Source: DASVLX01 sp035552275
Lineage (GTDB): Bacteria; Actinomycetota; Actinomycetes; Mycobacteriales; Pseudonocardiaceae
NCBI GenBank assembly: GCA_035552275.1
Contig: DASZLR010000110.1
Span: 1 to 39,572 of the forward strand
Direction of reading: 5' to 3'
DNA length: 39,572 nt
Below, piece after piece: positions 38,283 to 39,572 of the stretch (position 1 is its first letter; each line of letters begins with the position of its first letter). A program made the position numbers and the translations under genes. Below the pieces are notes generated by a model. It was not told the origin of the DNA. It was given only the letters and a program-made list of their open reading frames with translations, and did no database searches.

Positions 38283-39053
38283 TCAGGTGGTCCGGGCGAC
38301 CGCGAACACTCGCCGGAACGGGAACCAGGTGGTCCCGTCGGCGCGCGGCGGGTAGGCGACCCGCAGCCTGGGCGCGAGCTCTGCTTGGAACCGCAGCCAC
38401 TGGTCGTCGTCCAGCGCGGCGCGAATGGGCCGCAGCGCCGTTCCGCTGATCCATTCGAGCACCGGGTCCTCGCCGGTCAACCGCTGCACGTAGGTGGTTT
38501 CCCAAGCGTCCACCTGGCAGCCGGCGTCGGCCAACAGGTCCGCGTAGCCCTCCGGTTCGAGCACCGCGTCTTCCTCGCGCAACGCCACCGCCGCCAGCGT
38601 CGACCGCCATTCGGCGCTGCTGACCAGTTCCCGAACCAGCGTGTGCGAGGGCGCGCCGAAGTTGCCCGGCACCTGGACGGCCAGCCAGGCATCCGAGGGC
38701 AGCGCGGTCACCCAGCGCCGCAACAGCGCCGGATGATCGGGCACCCACTGCAACACCGCGTTGGACACCACCACGTCGGTGTCCGGCTCCGGCCGCCAGT
38801 CCGCCACATCGCCGACCCGCGCGTCGATACCGCGTTCCCGCGCCTCGGCCACCATCTCCGGCGATGAGTCCAGCGCCTCGATGGCGGCCTCGGACCAGTG
38901 CCGGGCCAGGATTTCGGTGAGATTTCCCGGGCCGCAGCCCAGATCGACCACCCGGCGCGGTCGCCACGCGCCGATCCGATTGATCAGATCGTGGAAGGGA
39001 CGGGCGCGCTGGTCGGCGAACGCCAGGTATGTCGTCGGATCCCACATGGTCAT
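38283..39053 (-). CDS. tam: Trans-aconitate 2-methyltransferase
   Basis: 256 aa class I SAM-dependent methyltransferase. N-terminal WDPTTYLAFADQRARPFHDLINRI is the Tam family signature, followed by motif I VVDLGCGPGNLTE, the acidic ALDSSPEMV, DVADWRPE and SNAVLQWVPDH. The enzyme methylates trans-aconitate, a by-product that inhibits the citric acid cycle. ATG 39053 (MTMWDP) was chosen; ATG 39047 is the alternative. The 92-bp interval to the divergent phosphatase gene contains the AT-rich stretch ACCGTATATCCGT at 39054-39066, next to the start, which is probably promoter sequence. Confidence 0.92.
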   Translation of the reverse strand: MTMWDPTTYLAFADQRARPFHDLINRIGAWRPRRVVDLGCGPGNLTEILARHWSEAAIEALDSSPEMVAEARERGIDARVGDVADWRPEPDTDVVVSNAVLQWVPDHPALLRRWVTALPSDAWLAVQVPGNFGAPSHTLVRELVSSAEWRSTLAAVALREEDAVLEPEGYADLLADAGCQVDAWETTYVQRLTGEDPVLEWISGTALRPIRAALDDDQWLRFQAELAPRLRVAYPPRADGTTWFPFRRVFAVARTT

Positions 39054-39145
39054 ACCGTATATCCGTACTGTATGGGGGGCCCGGCCAACCTGCCCTCGTC
39101 GAGGCGGTCCGGCTGTCGGTCTGTGGTCACCGGGAGTTCATGTTC

Positions 39146-39572
39146 GTGCGGCACCGTTGCCGCGTGCCCGAACTGGATCGACGTACCGCGCTGCGGGCCG
39201 CCGGCATCGGCGCGGTGGCCTCGCTTGCCTCGTCGGCACTACCCGCCAACGCGAGCCCACTGGTAGCGCCCGACTTGCTGCGCCAAACCGGTCCGTCCGG
39301 CGCACCGCCGGTGCTGGGCCTGCACTCCACCTTTGGCGACGACCCATCCAGGCAGGCGGTGCTGTCCTGGATCACCGACTCACCTGTGCGTCGGCCGCGG
39401 GTTCGACTCGGCACCCCGACCGGCGGGTTCGGCCACACCGTCGACGCCGACACCACCACCTACCTGGACGCGGCCAGCGGCCGTGAGATCCTGGTGCACC
39501 ATGCTCCGGCCGCCGGTCTGCGGCCGGACACCGGCTATATCTACCAGGTGCGGCAAGGAGACGCGCGGTCCG
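39146..39572 (+). CDS. Tat-exported purple-acid-phosphatase-like metallophosphoesterase (partial, runs off right edge)
   Basis: About 142 codons to the window end. The Tat signal is LDRRTALRAAGIGAVASLASSALPANA. The mature N-terminus has the Fn3-like purple acid phosphatase domain: LHSTFGDDPSRQAVLSWITD, then RPRVRLGTPTGGFG and HHAPAAGLRPDTGYIYQVRQGD, close in type to the Rv2577 protein of M. tuberculosis. The catalytic metallophosphoesterase domain lies beyond the edge. GTG 39146 has GGGAG 9 nt upstream; ATG 39140 (spacing 3) and GTG 39164 are alternatives. It would release phosphate from esters outside the cell. Confidence 0.82.
   Translation, partial: MRHRCRVPELDRRTALRAAGIGAVASLASSALPANASPLVAPDLLRQTGPSGAPPVLGLHSTFGDDPSRQAVLSWITDSPVRRPRVRLGTPTGGFGHTVDADTTTYLDAASGREILVHHAPAAGLRPDTGYIYQVRQGDARS

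Overview
This is a chromosomal window from a high-GC Gram-positive actinomycete. The order hrcA-dnaJ-rsmE ... phoH-ybeY-corC-(CDA-like)-era ... recO-uppS, then smtB/zur, glyS, dgt and dnaG is the one known from Mycobacterium tuberculosis (the Rv2374c to Rv2343c stretch). The lack of a cysNC fusion, the XRE/DUF5753 regulator and the ECF41 sigma factor suggest a Pseudonocardiales-type organism; that placement is inference. Coding density is high, many starts are GTG, and several genes have a TANNNT -10 box 6-8 nt before the start codon, as expected for leaderless mRNAs.

Layout. (1) 1-5563, minus strand: a sulfur-assimilation operon headed by a short Cys-containing leader peptide, then sulfite reductase (sir), a 51-aa zinc-ribbon protein, APS reductase (cysH), cysD, cysN and an SsuA-like lipoprotein that runs off the left edge. 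No APS kinase is present, which fits direct APS reduction. (2) 5735-11354, plus: hemW, an orphan XRE regulator, hrcA, dnaJ and rsmE, closed by a strong intrinsic terminator. (3) 11409-19963, plus: HIT hydrolase, phoH, ybeY, corC-like protein, a degenerate cytidine-deaminase homologue, era, an RDD membrane protein, a DUF2752 protein, recO, uppS and a YbjN-like protein. (4) 19973-23039: a metal-type two-gene permease module (PF03773 + TIGR03943) meeting smtB-zur tail to tail, plus a small membrane protein. (5) glyS, a bidirectional hairpin, a secreted trypsin-like protease with a long basic/His-rich linker, and an S51 peptidase. The protease upstream region carries two perfect actinobacterial DnaA boxes. 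(6) 26856-31078: an ABC-2 exporter with a coupled histidine kinase/NarL-type regulator, then a YdcF-like protein. (7) 31114-37785: dgt, a small basic ORF, an intracellular-type serpin converging on an ECF41 sigma factor, dnaG, a coupled unknown gene and a DinB protein. (8) 37858-39572: a dps remnant, tRNA-Asn, a trans-aconitate methyltransferase, and the start of a Tat-exported purple-acid-phosphatase-like enzyme.

No phage, insertion sequence or CRISPR array was seen. Most of the window is core genome. The least ordinary elements are the leader-peptide region, the DnaA-box cluster, the pseudo-deaminase, the protease linker, the serpin/ECF41 pair and the dps remnant.
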